DNA of 64,000 bases, from positions 16,175,608 to 16,239,607 of the forward strand of contig NC_088299.1 in the NCBI RefSeq assembly GCF_032854445.1, in the 5' to 3' direction. Below, piece after piece: positions 12,919 through 23,380 of the stretch. The notes below the pieces were generated by a model. It had not been told where the DNA came from. It saw only the letters and a list, made by a program, of their open reading frames with translations, and did no database searches. Numbering within the stretch: position 1 is the first letter of the stretch; the number at the start of each line of letters is the position of its first letter. A program made the translations under genes and the position numbers. The stretch is from Liolophura sinensis. Taxonomy: Eukaryota > Mollusca > Polyplacophora > Chitonida > Chitonidae.

Positions 12919-13077
12919 ATGTGTGCGTGTGTGCGTGTGTGCGTGTGTGCGTGCGTGCCTGCCTGCCTGCCTGCCTGCGTGCCTGTATGTATGTATGTAT
13001 GTATGTATGTATGTATGTATGTATGTATGTATGTATGTATGTATGTATGTATGTATGTATGTATGTATGTATGTATG
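12797..13077. repeat. Compound microsatellite (ATGT)n-(GT)n-(GTGTGC)n-(CCTG)n-(TATG)n
   Basis: Consecutive pure blocks: ATGT to about 12850, GT to about 12916, GTGTGC/GTGC to about 12958, CCTG to about 12978, then TATG to 13077. The ATGT-type blocks at both ends flank the GT core almost symmetrically. Confidence 0.97.
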
Positions 13078-13089
13078 CTAGGGATTTTT

Positions 13090-13350
13090 CTTCGGACTGA
13101 ACAGTTTTTCAGTCATGTGACGACGAGGGGTTCTTAAATGTGTGTTTATATATCCTGTACCTTCATGTGGCAAGAGCCCATGCCGACAATGTGCTGCCGC
13201 CACTGAGGTATCACGCCGAAGACACCAGACATGACACCCCATCCTGTCACATTACACTGACACCGATCTAACCAATCTCGTTTCCTTGCTCTAACGTCTC
13301 AGTGGTGAGCACCAAGCTAAGCAGCTAAGCAGTATCATTTTTAAAGTCTT
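13090..13350 (-). mobile_element. SINE-2 copy, minus orientation
   Basis: Shares with the copies at 13370, 17310, 22925, 34215 and 56290 the blocks 'tttttcagtcatgtgacgacgag', 'catgccgac.atgtgctgccgccactgagg' and 'gagcaccaagc..gcagc'. Its tRNA-like head is lost. It is followed head-to-head by a second copy in the opposite orientation. Confidence 0.8.
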
Positions 13351-13369
13351 CCTACTAATGAATGTGACC

Positions 13370-13680
13370 GCTTCGTTTGTCTGATGGTTAGAACGGACGC
13401 CTCGAAGTCGGGAGACCCGGGATCAAACCCCGGTTGGGTCATACCAAAATCGTGAGGTTAGAGCAAGAAAACAAAACTGGTTGGCCCGGTGTCAGTATAA
13501 TGTGATGAGATGCGATATCTTCAGCGTAATACTTCAGTAGTGGTAGAACTTTGGTGGGAAGCACTCGCCCTGCCACAAAAAGGCACACTGTATATAAACG
13601 CACCTAATGATTCCCCGCGGTCATATAACACGAAAAAATTGAAGTGCGACGTAAATCCCCAAGTATACATACATCCGTAC
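13370..13680 (+). mobile_element. SINE-2 copy, plus orientation, with tRNA-like head
   Basis: The head has A-box-like (tctgatggttagaac) and B-box-like (gggatcaaaccccgg) segments with a 5-bp T-arm stem (ccggg/cccgg). The SINE-2 body follows (gttggcccggtgtcagtat; acttcagtagtggtag), then a 3' tail of the form gaaaaaattgaagtgcgacgt. The tRNA-like part is fused to the body without a terminator and recurs elsewhere, so it is a SINE and not a tRNA gene. Confidence 0.8.
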
Positions 13681-13689
13681 ACCTCTGCT

Positions 13690-14300
13690 ACTGAGTGTAT
13701 ATAGTGCAAACTTTCCACCCTCTTATCTTATCGACCCCCAGGTCGGTAAATATTGGAGATTCGATTAAGTTTTACTTCAGGCGCATAACAACTGCAATAC
13801 ACAGGTAGCTAGGCTGCCGAGGGTACACTTTAACCCACTATAATTTGTCAAGATTTCTCGGGTAGATTGTTGATAAAAGATAAAAAGGATTTTCATCGTG
13901 TTTTTTTCTGTGTACTAACCGATAGTGTAGCTGTTTACACAGGTAAGTACGTAGAGTTGATATTCGAAAGTCTCTGCCACTCGCAGAGTGGCGTAGACTG
14001 GGCAGTAATTTACAACGGTTATCTCTCTTTTCAATTTTTCGCCAAAAGCAGCGTAAATACGATGCGATTTGCGAACACCACTCGACGTACTCGATAAATT
14101 CGACTAGTGGAATGAAAACAGGACAGCACCCTTGATTAAGCAGCTTTGACAAAGTGTTATTTGTTGTTCTACCGATCATATAGAATAGCATTGGTGGTAT
14201 TTTTATCCCATTAGTCCATTTTTACGAGTTGATTCGCCAACTCGCAGCGAGTGAAGGCGGCTGAAAGATTCAGACGTAGTGGTGATTTTCCACAGGCAAC
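13690..14300. other. Intergenic, nothing recognised
   Basis: Overlapping ORFs on both strands near 13840-14190 have no recognised content and no consistent splice sites. Confidence 0.35.
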
Positions 14301-14304
14301 TTTT

Positions 14305-14530
14305 CTTTGATGGGTGTTTACGCTGTACTCAAGAATATTTTACTTATATGACTTGGGCCAGCATTATGGGGGGAAACCCACGACCATTTGCAGGTTGCTG
14401 GAAGACCTTCTCACGTACGGTCGGAGAGGAAGCCATGAGCTGGACTTGAACTGACATCGACCGCATTGGTGAGAGGCTCCTGGGTCATTACGCTGGGCTA
14501 GCGCGTTAACCAACTGAACCATGGAGGCCC
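14305..14530 (-). mobile_element. SINE-1 copy, near full length
   Basis: Contains the tail junction (gtgtttacgctgtactcaag), the central domain, the B-box region (gctggacttgaactgac), and at the high-coordinate end the A-box complement 'ttaaccaactgaaccatgg'. It is missing part of the GC-rich central block. Confidence 0.9.
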
Positions 14531-14534
14531 CCAA

Positions 14535-15755
14535 GCAACGTATTAGCTGTCAAGTTAATATCAGTTATAACAATTAAGTTCTTGAAGATAATGCGAAAGT
14601 GAGATACCTACTTAAATTATGACTGTCATATCAGTCATATCGTGACGAAAATATTATTAAACCCAGTAAACATTTCCCATCGAATAAACACTATATAATC
14701 GTGCTCACATAGATCTAGCTTGGCGCTAGAGCAACCCATTCCTAACCTGGCTATAATTTTCACATCTTAATGAGTCGAGCTCACTATGATATTGATTGTC
14801 AGACGGCAATGTTTTACCTTGGATGTGTTGTTTACACAGGAAACTCCACGGAGACCATATAACTGAAGTGCATCATGTTGTTCGTCGATTTCAAAACATT
14901 CTAATATCGATAATTTTATTATGGTGGAATATATCTTGATTTCGCTTATTTGCTGGGGGTCTCTATTTGGTTGTTTACTAAAGAAGATCCTTAACTAGTT
15001 ATGTTAATTTTACAGATAAGGAAACCATTGTCCGGATTAAACCACCAACCTTTGGTAAATAAGTGTGCGTAGCTTTATACTGTACACCATGTTTTATTGT
15101 TGGAGGGAAATGGGAAGCCCGATGTAAACCACCAACATATGTCAAGTAATTGACACCCTTTTTTACGTGTGACACCAATTTTCACTTATAAATCCGACTT
15201 TAGGTGTTTATAATATAGACCGAAGGCCAGCTAACAGCACTGTCAGAGCGGTCTACCGCTGGTGGTCACTAACACCCCGAAAGACAATTAAAAACGCATC
15301 CACTGAATTTTAATTTACTTGCATGGATTTTTGCAAAAAATCTACTGCATACCTTTAATATCATTATAAAAAGATTTCAATGCCTGTCCGCTAGAAAGTA
15401 AAATGCATATTCTACATATGAAGGTTGCAGTTGACATTCTTTCTTTAGAAACATGTTCTCCTGATGTCCAAAATATCCTTTATTACCTTAACTGTTAAAG
15501 AAAGTCTTATATTTGTGGGTAATAACCACGTGAAATGAGTACCTCTTGTGACTTCCATTACTGTAAATTTCTCTGTTTTCGAGATAGAATGAGGTTCTTT
15601 GACGGTTTGATAACACGTAACGAAGAGAAAGCGGTACCTGGTCAAAAAGGTCTCAAAAAAAGGGAACGGTCTGAGATGAACAGAGAAGGCCCCTGGCAAA
15701 TAGAAACGAAACCAAGCCAAAGGAAACGCTGCCTCACCTAGTGAAATGTCCTAAG
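14535..15755. other. Intergenic, nothing recognised
   Basis: About 1.2 kb of AT-rich sequence. Two ORFs on opposite strands around 15445-15740 overlap each other and match nothing I recognise. Confidence 0.35.
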
Positions 15756-15760
15756 GCCCC

Positions 15761-16030
15761 TCCCTAACAGAAACCTTCCATGGCCAACCGAAACCTCCCA
15801 TGGCCAAAAGAAACCTCCCATGGCCAACCGAAACCTCCCATGGCTAACAGAAACATTGCGACGGTCAACAGAAACCTCCCTTGGCCAACAGAAACACTGC
15901 AACGGTCAACAGAAACCTCCCATGACCAACAGAAACACTGCCACGGTCAACAGAAACCTCCCATGGCCAACAGAAACACTGCAACGGTCAACAGAAACTC
16001 ACTTGGCCAACAGAAACACTGCAAAGGTAA
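15761..16030. repeat. Minisatellite, 20-21 bp unit
   Basis: About 13 tandem units alternating between (tggccaaca)gaaacctccca and acggtcaacagaaacactgc types, so the later part of the array has a dimer (about 42 bp) structure. Confidence 0.95.
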
Positions 16031-16900
16031 ACAAACACATAAATTGCATTGCAGAAATAAGTTTATTAAATAAATTTAAGACAGCAGCACAACTTCCTTT
16101 GTGTACCAGTGTATATATTAAATGTGTATATTAACTCTTAACCATTGATAAAAATTTCAATTTCTAAACTGTACTTTGTACACGTAATTACTTTTTTTAA
16201 ACTTATTATTTGTTGTAAATTGTGTGTAATATATGTACAATAATTCATGTAAAAATATGCGTGCATTTGTGTAAATACATACATTTAAGTAATTAATTTA
16301 ACATTTTATATACAACGGATTTCGATTTTCTTAACCATCTTATCTTTTCGTTTTGTGCAGCTTTCTCTGAGCTACTTGGATTTGCCAGTTGTTTTGTGTA
16401 CCCGATTTTGGTGATATGTCTTCTGGACTAAAGGTATCGAACGGCTGTAGAACGAGAAAATGTTGAAAAGCGCATTCAAGTGCTTTGCTTACTGTTCGCT
16501 ACTCTCTCTTTTCCACTGTCAGCTCATTTATAGCTCTGTAAGTTTCAATTCTTGTCCGGTCCTTGCGAATCCTTACACATACAGCTCTGCTTTCTCCTGT
16601 CCCACCGTAAAACCATCGGGCTTACCTGAGGGCAAATATTAAGGGGTAGGAATTTTTGTTCTTTTTTTGCACTTATTACTGATTATGGTGCTATTATTAC
16701 GTCTCGATTGAACACATAAAAAAGAGACAAAAGAGACAAAACGATCGTTCTAATATTAAAATAACTACACAACAATGCTTTATTTATTTTATTTGATTTT
16801 TGTTTAATACCGTATTCTTTACAGAATTTCCCCCCTTATAAGACTACGGACAGCTTTAACCTTTTCCATGTTTAACGTCCTGATGTCCACTCCATGGATA
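16031..16900. other. Intergenic, nothing recognised
   Basis: Very AT-rich. A plus-strand acceptor-like tract ends in tgtgcag near 16360, but the following frame has no recognised protein. Confidence 0.35.
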
Positions 16901-16904
16901 TTGG

Positions 16905-17275
16905 TGGTAGAATGTATGTATGTGTGTGTGTATGCATGTGTGCCTTTATGTATGTACGCATGTGTGTCTGCATTCATGTTCGTATTTCTGGATTCGTGTG
17001 CGTATGGGTGCGTTCGTGTACATATGTGTGCATTCGTGTACGTATGTCTGCATTCATGTATGTACGCATGCCTGCATGCGTGTGCGTATGTGTGCATTCG
17101 TGTACGTATGTGTGCATTCGTGTACGTATGTCTGCATTCATGTATGTACGCATGTATGTGTGCATTCGTGTGCCTATGTGTGCATTCGTGTACGTATGTG
17201 TGCATTAGTGTACGTATGTCTGCATTCGTGTACATATGTCTGCATTCGTGTACGTATGTGTGCATGTAAGTATGT
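16905..17275. repeat. Minisatellite, about 20 bp unit (gtatgtgtgcattcgtgtac type)
   Basis: About 17 units with substitutions. It is purine/pyrimidine-alternating and open in all six frames, which produces the His/Thr- and Cys/Val-rich ORFs. Confidence 0.93.
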
Positions 17276-17309
17276 AGTATGTATGCTTGTAGTTTTACTC
17301 CATACTCCA

Positions 17310-17510
17310 TGTGTGTGTGTCAGAGGGCTGTCTCAACTGAAGCACCATGTCGACAGACAGAACACCACACCCGATCACATTGGAACAACCAGTCCTGTTT
17401 CCTTGGTCTAACCTCTCAGGACTGAGCGCCAAGCGAGGCATGTGCAAGTACTATTTTTTAAGTCTTACTTTGGTTTGACCCGACCAGGGCTAACAAGATA
17501 TATCTGTGCA
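17310..17510 (-). mobile_element. SINE-2 fragment
   Basis: Contains the SINE-2 blocks gatcacattgg, 'cctgtttccttggtctaacc', 'ggactgagcgccaagcgagg' and a diverged head (tggtttgacccgacc). The 3' tail part is missing. Confidence 0.75.
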
Positions 17511-17534
17511 AGATCTTCAATGAATTGTACTAAA

Positions 17535-17740
17535 GTATATTTCACTTATGTGACGGCAGTCAGCATTATGGTAGGAAGAAACACATGACAATCAGCAGGT
17601 TGCTGATAGGCCTTCTCAGTTTTCAGTTTCAGATATGGTGTTGTAAACACCTAGCAACATATTCGATTTTATTGTTGCTTAATGTCATACTCAAGAATAT
17701 TTTACTTACACGATGGCGGCCAGTGCTATGTGTGGATGCT
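17535..17740 (-). mobile_element. Two SINE-1 tail-side fragments
   Basis: The fragment at about 17535-17620 has 'tatatttcacttatgtgacg' and the central 'caatcagcaggttgctg'. The fragment at about 17660-17740 has 'atactcaagaatattttac' and 'acgatggcggccag'. Both are truncated, and they sit next to a full copy in the opposite orientation. Confidence 0.7.
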
Positions 17741-17767
17741 ATTTGCTCCGTAAGGTATACGTACCCG

Positions 17768-18015
17768 GCTCATATGGCTCAGTGGTTAGGGCAGCGTAAT
17801 GACCCAGGAGCGTCTCACCAATGCTGTTGCTTTGAGTTCAAGTCCAACTCATGCTGGCTTCCCCTCCGGCCGTACGTGGGAGGGTCCGTCACCATCCGGC
17901 GGATGGTCGTGAGTTCCCCGCGCTCTGTCCGGTTTCCTCCCACCATAATGCTGGGCGCCGTCGAATAAGTGAAATATTCTTGAGTACGGCGTAAAACACC
18001 AATAAAATAAATAAA
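17768..18015 (+). mobile_element. SINE-1 copy, full length, plus orientation
   Basis: The best reference copy in the window. It starts with a tRNA-like A box (tggctcagtggttaggg) and a B box (gagttcaagtccaac). It continues through the central domain (cggccgtacgtgggagg, gcggatggtcgtgag, ccaccataatgctgg) and ends with 'gagtacggcgtaaaacacca' plus an (aaat)n tail. A tRNA-derived SINE needs a partner LINE to move; that partner is not evident for this family. Confidence 0.93.
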
Positions 18016-18039
18016 TTCATTAATATGTACGCACATTTA

Positions 18040-18875
18040 AGTAGTATAGATGTCTGTGCCGCGGGTAAGTCAAATATAAAATAAACTGTTGACGTAATCA
18101 TGAAAATCTGCGGTCAACATTTACAATATTTAATGAGGTAGACGTGGGTATATGAGCCAAGGGGCCTTAACTCGAAACAGACGGTCGAATCTATAACGAC
18201 GGCTGGAACTGGAATTATTCGTTAATTAAAGAATGGGTGTGATGTAAACATTATTTATAGCCGAGCCAGCCTACCTATACAGTAGTGCGCCATATCGTTG
18301 GGGAAGCATAGACAGTTCCAGCGGGATTTGCACAAGTTAAAATAAACTGATAACGTAATCAAAATAAATAGGTGGTCAACATCTCCAATATTTAACACGT
18401 GGAGGTAGTCGTAGTAAATTTATAAGAGAGCTGTTGACAGCCTTACTCTATAACAATGCCGGGAATAAAATCTGTATACACCGTTCCAGCGGGATTTCTG
18501 AAAAGTAAAAAAATATATATACGGCCTTCATCTCCAAAAGTTAATGCGTGCTGGTGATGGCAGTATATGAGCTCTGTTGATTGGTCAGTTGCATAGAACC
18601 GGCGTGGCGAATCCAGAATTAATTAAAGAAGAACTGGTGTGTCGTAACATCATTTATAGTCGGGAATCAGTCTCCATATAAAGATGTAGTCAGAGACCTG
18701 CTGAGACGAGTATAGAACCGGCCCGTATAATAACTGCTTAGGTCATTCGACGTTTTTAACTCCGATCGGTTAATTAAGTCGGATGGTAGTCAATCCAGCC
18801 TCCCAATAAAGACGTTGTCAGGGACCGGCTGTGACGAGTATAGAACCGGAGGGTAAAATAACTGCTTAGGTCATT
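18040..18875. repeat. Nested, diverged tandem repeats upstream of a TATA box
   Basis: Three diverged units of roughly 170-270 bp share 'agttccagcgggattt', 'aaaataaactg.t.acgtaatca' and 'ggtcaacat.t.caatattta' (starts near 18040, 18310 and 18482). Two shorter units share 'gacgagtatagaaccgg' and 'aataactgcttaggtcattcg' (18662-18751 and 18788-18875, about 125 bp apart). They resemble no other repeat in the window. Confidence 0.7.
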
Positions 18876-18909
18876 CGTCGGGTCAGATGATCTGAGGTCA
18901 AAACACAGC

Positions 18910-18919
18910 ATATATAAGG
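18910..18919 (+). promoter_or_regulatory. Putative TATA box
   Basis: catatataagg lies about 30 bp upstream of the ATG at 18945 and immediately after the last nested repeat. A start site at normal spacing would fall very close to that ATG, giving a minimal 5' leader. Inference only. Confidence 0.4.
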
Positions 18920-18944
18920 GGAGACAAATACGTTTTATCCAAGA

Positions 18945-19157
18945 TGAAGAAAAACATGGCTACTAATACGCCCAAATCTGAAAAAAAAAACACCTCAAAA
19001 TGATGTGTATACATCTACATCGAAAGTGTCGGAACCTAAGCCTTTAAACAAAAGTATATGGATAAATAACTGCAAGGGACTTCACATAGGACAGACCGTT
19101 GTGAGGAATACTATCGAAATACGCGGGTCGAGGTGGATTATTATTATAATGGAGTGA
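18945..19157 (+). CDS. Small ORF with possible -1 shift at an A10 run; RHIM-like segment (speculative)
   Basis: Seen: the ATG at 18945 opens only 19 codons in its own frame. If one base of the ten-A run at 18981-18990 is skipped or is a sequence error, the frame continues to TGA at 19155 for about 70 residues. The product would have a Lys/Thr/Ser-rich N-terminus, then a segment with I-N-N-C-K-G-L-H-I-G. Known: RIP-homotypic-interaction motifs have a core (I/V)-Q-(I/V/L)-G, often preceded by an Ile/Asn-rich strand. Here Gln is replaced by His and the expected N-x-M afterwards is not clean. It could equally be a decayed gene or a chance ORF. No introns are apparent. Confidence 0.25.
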
Positions 19158-19159
19158 AT

Positions 19160-20600
19160 TTAGACCACTCGAGTATAGCTACAGTTTTGGCGAATCGTGA
19201 ACGACCGACACATTAAAATTAAATTCAGGGTTCTGCCTGATCAATTTTGAATTAGGATTTGTAATCATTAAGTATTAAGTACAATCATATACAGTTTTAA
19301 CTTTAACCTGTTCCAGATTGATGCATGGTCGTAGGAAAGCTCAACAAAACGATGAAGCAGTCACGTGTAAACCATGTGGCATATAGATTTTAAATACTTT
19401 TTTTTTTAAATTTTGAAGGCTACACACCCATGCAGAGTTTTTGTTGTGGGAGTAACAGCTTTTATTTGCAATGCTATGCAAGTGCGCAAGAACATGACTA
19501 ATCGTCTAAGTTTGACCTGTATGGTCAAGTTTGTGCGAGAATGTTTTTTGTCTGTTAATGCCAAACTTGCCGTACGTTATTGATAGATCCTGCTGCAAGG
19601 TGTTTCCCTTTCATCCAATAACCAAGAACCGCAGACTGAGCATACTTATAGGCATTTAATATTACGTAGGCTTGCAGTGAATGCCCAATCCCGACTTTAT
19701 TCTGTGGAAATATAAAAGCGTCTATAAGCTAAACCAAAGACTAATAAAATTGAAAAGTTTAATTATACCACACAAGACCAATAGCAATGCTACATTGACC
19801 GTTTCGGCGGTAAAGCAAAGTTGAAGGCCCTGGAAAGTAGCAACTTAGTAAACGTGTAAGTTCTATTGTGCTCAGTTGTTCTTACAGTGTCAAGCTGTCA
19901 TTCCAGCCTCAACACCACAGGTTTATTATTTGACTACATACCTTTTGAATGTGTAAGAAATGACTAACCAGCAAAACTAAACAAATTAGTTCTAAACTGA
20001 GATCTGAACAATACATAGAACGTCTGTCTGTAAATTTAGAATCATGAACTGGTTTATGCAGAGTATTGCCGAATGGATTTCCACCACAGAAAAAAAAAAA
20101 CAATATCCCCGACATGTTTTCAAAGTTATATTAACATTTGAGACAAATTCATCGAGCTGTTAAAACAAAGACACATTATTGACAGGCAAATCATGACTTG
20201 CAGAATTGTTGTTATTAGAAACATTTTTAATGAAAACGTATATTCGAATTACATAATGACACGTTGAGCAAATCAATAAGATTGAAAATATGTAATTTTT
20301 CAGTACAGCTATTATAAAGAGCACAGGTGTGTATGCCTTAACAAGGTTAAAGCTGCTAAACAGTTGTCATGACAAATCCTTGTCGCCCCATTCGAGCCTA
20401 TAATGTCAAATATACTTTACCTCAGTTATGTTCATAATATTTTAAATGTGGGATCTGATACTCTTCTATACAACAAACTGATTATGACTTGAGCCTTATA
20501 CCTGTAAAAAAAATAGTGTGACATTAATCAGCTGTTCCTCCTGTCTTGTCTGTAGCCTATTCCTTCTACTTACAGAAACCCTAAGCACTCACACACTCTA
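19160..20600. other. Intergenic, nothing recognised
   Basis: AT-rich, with a few short ORFs on the minus strand. None has recognisable motifs or splice context. Confidence 0.35.
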
Positions 20601-20632
20601 ATTTACAGTTACTATCAGCAATAGTACATGGG

Positions 20633-20707
20633 TTATAGTAGAATCAGCTGGGAATAACACAGTGGTTTGTACGTGTTGCCCTTCCTGTGGCCTGGCGCAA
20701 TGTAGGA
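20633..20707 (-). CDS. Candidate terminal exon of an unrecognised gene
   Basis: A good minus-strand acceptor (cgtctgtgttacag) places the exon start at 20707. Joined to the exon at 21072-20921, two frames stay open across the junction. One runs 25 codons from SYIAPGHRKGNTY to TAA at 20633. The other runs 21 codons past the split codon to TGA at 20644. I cannot decide between them. No family recognised. Confidence 0.4.
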   Translation of the reverse strand, partial: SYIAPGHRKGNTYKPLCYSQLILL

Positions 20708-20920
20708 CTGTAACACAGACGAGACGAGACAAATTATTTAGATGGCATAGAACTTTTAATAAAAGACGGCGGACTACCAGTCTCAATAACACGTAAACAA
20801 TGATATTACAGTATAATTCCGGACAGAGTATTTCCCCCTGAATTAGAATGTCATTGAGACTTGTCTCCCCTGAATCGTTATAATCAGTGGATAACCATGA
20901 ACTTGGAGTATCAGACTCAC

Positions 20921-21072
20921 CCAGACAGCATAACAGCGACGGTTTCTGGCAGAGGGAGACGTTTGGGTGTGGTCAGGTAAACAGACTGGACGACATCCGG
21001 GAATGTGCAGCAGGTGCCATCCGCAAACTTCACATGACGGTTGCAATACCAATTCAAAAACAACTGTACTTT
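20921..21072 (-). CDS. Candidate internal exon of an unrecognised gene
   Basis: 152 bp between a strong acceptor (tttatctttgcag) and a donor, CTGG|GTGAGT. Two of three frames are open throughout. Frame A starts KVQLFLNWYCNRHVKFADG and ends in phase 2. Frame B contains a Cys-rich stretch (PSCEVCGWHLLHIPGCRPVC) and ends in phase 0. Both continue into the candidate exon at 20707. Upstream exons were not found. It lies upstream of the mucin gene on the same strand, with no evidence of a link. Confidence 0.45.
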
Positions 21073-21099
21073 CTGCAAAGATAAAAATATAAAAAATGA

Positions 21100-22920
21100 T
21101 AAATCTTTTTTAAGCTTGTGAGGAGACAAAGGTTATAAATTTGAGAAATGTTTTCCTGCCTTTGCAGGAAAGCGACAGGGGAAGAAGTTTCTGAAACGGA
21201 GAAACATTCCCAGCCAAAGCAGCTTGTGACGGGGCAAAAATGTGTGAAGACCTGTTCAGGGAGAGCACAATCCCTTGGCCGAGCCTTTTCCATCCCAACA
21301 GCTTGCTCTGCCCAGAGAGAGATTTCTAAAACAGAGGAACCTTTCCAGCTAAAGCCTTTACTTGCGTTTTGCCAAAATGTGAGATACTGAGAAATCTTTC
21401 CAGCGTGCCATGGGACAAGGAAGTGTTGAAAATTGGATATTTTTCTATTTTCAGAAGCTGGTCCTTGAAAAAAAAAAAGAAACAAGGCCATCGGAGACTA
21501 CCGGTAGATCTCATGATGATATGTTCAAACTCTGACCTCTAAACCAAAATAAGTAAAAAAAAGTAGAATGATTGGCACTGGTATACTGGTATTAGATAGT
21601 GCTAAGATCTTTCCATTAAGTCAACCAGACAGGCCGGAATTACGATTATAAAATAATATATATATATAACTATAACTGTCTATCGTATGAGTAAGGATTG
21701 CAGAGCAGTGACTTCGTATGCTATGGAGTTGTAAATGATTGCGGTGGTAAAAAGACATTGTTGAGAGTCCGTGCACACATTTACCACAGAAGTCTTTGAT
21801 GTGCAAATAACGAACTGAATTTTGCAACCCATGCACTATGGATTGCTACTTCAATGGCCGAGGAAAGGTTAATCTATGAGGTAAATAAATCTTCTTTGGT
21901 CTGCGATTTGCAAATCGCTACCGGCTATATATTGCGATTGTACTATGGATGGCCACTGCAACCCTTGTGATTGGCCAAAGCAAACTGGATGCCCACAGCA
22001 TCTCATCCCTCTCTCACAATACCTCTCCTCACTTCGCACAGGCGAGCTAAAAAATAAATGAATAACTATGGTTTTGATAATGTTTTCTCCGAATCGTGGA
22101 GAAGAAGATGTTTAAACCAGCACGCAGTGAATCATTTTCGATACCCAAGTGAGATTGTCTAAAATCAAATCAAACAGACGGATTAATGTTGGAAGGAACC
22201 AGACCTTGGATAAAAATGGAAAAATTTAGGCTTACATGGCAGCTTACAGCTCGGCATACGCTAGTGCTTAAGAATCAAATCAATTCCATTGTCTCGTAAG
22301 GTCTTAAGAGTTCCCGTATGTGAAATATCGACCCGACTCCACTTCACGCTACTGGTCAATGTTCAAGTCGTACAGCCATCAGCGACTGGGGCCAAGAGAA
22401 AGGGGTATTTGGAAATATTTTTGTATGGTGGGTATTTGGGACCAACTTTTGGTATTTATCGTTGTTGCATAATAATGTTCTAAATAAGGATGTGATGCTT
22501 GTCTAATGAATTTATTTGAATGTAGATTTGTTATTTAAATCGGAACATATGCATTTAACCCTAAATTATAATAATATTAAAAACATAAATATGATCCAAG
22601 TTGACGTTTAATACATTTGTTAGCTGAAAAGAACAAATTCTAGTGAAAAAAATGTTTATCAAACCTGTGTTACATGCTCATTTATGACATTATTAAACAA
22701 AGACTATAAATATAGACTAGAAATATGGCCCTCCAGTAATATATTTAAAGTTCAGTTCATTATACTGGCATGGATGTTAGCGACTTGGCAGACTTACATA
22801 GTGTATTACGTGGGGACCATAATGCAATCCTCCGGCATCACTGTCGTTAGAAAATCGAAGCGCCACCTTCCCGGCAGACTGCCAGATCTTCACGGGAGTT
22901 CGAGAACTGAAAATCGAAAT
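21100..22920. other. Intergenic or intronic, nothing firm
   Basis: Around 21130-21430 there are weak, diverged internal repeats of the type gagaaa.ttccagc.aaagc. ORFs here are open in several frames at once and are probably not coding. The rest shows nothing recognisable. Confidence 0.35.
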
Positions 22921-22924
22921 ATTT

Positions 22925-23215
22925 TTCATGTGGCTTTTTCAGTCATATGACGACGAAGTGGGTATAGAAATAGTCCTCTACCGCCACTGAAGTATAATGC
23001 TGGAAACAGGAAACCTCGTCCAGTCACATTATACCGTCACCGGACCAACATGTTCTGTTTCTTGCTCAGTGCTGAGTGCCAATCGATGCAGCTGCAGGAA
23101 CAAGCACCATTTTTAAAGTCTTTTTGATGGGATGAGACCTGGGTTTGATCCGAGATCTTCCAACTTCCAGATGGAGATTCTAACTACTAGGCCACCGAAG
23201 CTGTTCAGAACATTT
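22925..23215 (-). mobile_element. SINE-2 copy, near full length
   Basis: The tail (ctttttcagtcatatgacg) is at the low-coordinate end and the body (accgccactgaagtataatg; gctgagtgccaatcgatgc) in the middle. At the high-coordinate end a tRNA-like head reads, on the minus strand, A-box tggcctagtagttagaat and B-box ggatcaaacccagg. Confidence 0.85.
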
Positions 23216-23380
23216 GATATCATGACAGCATAATTAATATGCATCTGATTTACAGGACACCGGAGTAAATTTCTGTTGTGGGGAAAAATAACTGTAGCTG
23301 TGGTGAGACTGTGTGCGTCTCTTAAGCTACTCTAATAGGCAGACAAACTCATTCAACTCCGCACTGGCCTATTGAAGGTG

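Noticed and set aside
12178..13100. Cys/Val/Leu- and His/Thr-rich ORFs on both strands
   Set aside because: Pure microsatellite translations; all six frames are open.
13375..13445. Possible tRNA gene (good B box and T arm)
   Set aside because: It is the head of SINE-2: the same head and body recur at 22925 and 34215, the anticodon arm is poor and no terminator follows.
21054..21491. 145-codon minus-strand ORF
   Set aside because: Runs through the acceptor of the better supported candidate exon at 21072, and several frames are open at once in a weakly repetitive segment.
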